Notes under the pieces: model-generated
Databases searched by the model: none
Seen by the model: the letters and a program-made list of their open reading frames with translations, nothing else
Told to the model about the DNA's origin: nothing
Made by a program: the position numbers and the translations under genes
From: Desulfosporosinus sp. UBA5188
GTDB taxonomy: Bacteria > Bacillota > Desulfitobacteriia > Desulfitobacteriales > Desulfitobacteriaceae
DNA length: 6,020 bases
Direction: 5' to 3'
Assembly (NCBI GenBank): GCA_002413075.1
Contig: DHWG01000173.1
Coordinates: forward strand, 1 to 6,020
Shown here: positions 5,490 to 6,020 of the stretch, in pieces
Numbering within the stretch: the stretch's first letter is position 1
Layout: each line of letters starts with the position of its first letter

Positions 5490-6020
5490 TTAAATCTCTT
5501 GATTCTTCGCCTTATGATCCTTGGGAAGCATCCCTTGAAAAGCTCTGATGATCAGTTTTACGAACTCACTAAAGATCACAACACTAAAGGTAAATCCAAT
5601 GATCTTTATCCACAAATCAAGCTCGAGAGGAACTGTTTTGAAAACATTTCCTCCAAATTGCGTGACTAGGATCTGAACGAGGAACGTCAAGAACACGACC
5701 CCTACCATGACCTTATTTCTATAGATATTGGGGAAAATGCTCGCGACTCCAAATTCCCTACAGTTAAAGGCATTCCATAACTGGAACAAGACAAACGAAG
5801 TAAACACAATGGTCGATTGTTGGGCTACTGAGCCACCCAAGGCCTGGGTTTCTAGGAGCATGAGTAAGGCCGTGACAATAAATAGACCATTGGTTACTAT
5901 TTTAAGCAGCATATCCTTCGTAACAATTGAGGCATTTCTCTTGATGGGTTGATTCTCTAGCAAATGCTCTCTGGGAGGTTCTAGACCCAAAGTTAAAGCT
6001 GGTGGACCATCCATAATAAT
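5490..6020 (-). CDS. P-type cation (probably calcium) ATPase, C-terminal part; 5' end outside the window
   Basis: The visible 176 residues are the membrane C-terminus of a P-type ATPase that pumps a divalent cation, most likely Ca2+, across the cytoplasmic membrane. The frame is open to the right edge, so the first visible Met (6014) is not the start. It opens with IIMDGPPALTLGLEPP, the M6 signature in which the Asp (residue 4 here) is a cation ligand, matching the NxxxDG of SERCA and PMR1/SPCA-type pumps. The wording IIMDGPPA is closer to the PMR1/SPCA style. Four further helices follow (about 38-57, 69-88, 104-121, 136-160), including the family motif FTSFVLFQLWNAFNCREFG. The phosphorylation, nucleotide-binding and actuator domains lie outside the window, so the metal cannot be settled here. 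Confidence 0.93.
   Translation of the reverse strand: MIMDGPPALTLGLEPPREHLLENQPIKRNASIVTKDMLLKIVTNGLFIVTALLMLLETQALGGSVAQQSTIVFTSFVLFQLWNAFNCREFGVASIFPNIYRNKVMVGVVFLTFLVQILVTQFGGNVFKTVPLELDLWIKIIGFTFSVVIFSEFVKLIIRAFQGMLPKDHKAKNQEI

Overview
The window looks like chromosome of an anaerobic, low-to-mid GC Gram-positive bacterium. Gene content and protein style point to the Desulfosporosinus/Desulfitobacterium group of Clostridia. That placement is inferred from family resemblance and was not tested by search.

Layout, left to right. (1) Positions 1-101 hold a good sigma-A-type promoter inside a perfect 22-bp inverted repeat. (2) A plus-strand gene (102-1208) encodes a four-part protein: zinc-finger-like N-terminus, LuxR-like helix-turn-helix, DUF2087 and a degenerate GIY-YIG domain. 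The last domain has its own internal ribosome binding site. (3) Converging on it, with 12 bp between the stop codons, is a minus-strand gene (1221-3638) for an 805-residue fusion: cyclic-nucleotide-binding domain, catalytically degraded sigma54-activator-type AAA+ domain, and NosR/NapH-like membrane polyferredoxin. A 21-codon leader ORF overlaps its start codon. (4) Upstream on the same strand is a small excisionase-like HTH gene (3855-4075), broken by a one-base frameshift and followed by a very strong hairpin terminator. (5) An AT-rich intergenic stretch (4076-4478) carries candidate promoters in both directions. (6) A plus-strand speD gene (4479-5291) encodes an E. coli-type S-adenosylmethionine decarboxylase and has a clear promoter and Shine-Dalgarno. 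(7) Two hairpins separate it from the 3' part of a minus-strand P-type calcium-type ATPase gene (5490 to the right edge).

The genes do not form one pathway; each appears to be its own transcription unit. The most unusual object is the 805-residue protein. It physically joins a CRP-like ligand sensor and an apparently non-hydrolysing AAA+ module to a membrane iron-sulfur electron-transfer module. This suggests a redox membrane protein gated or assembled through a cytoplasmic sensor, rather than a DNA-binding regulator.
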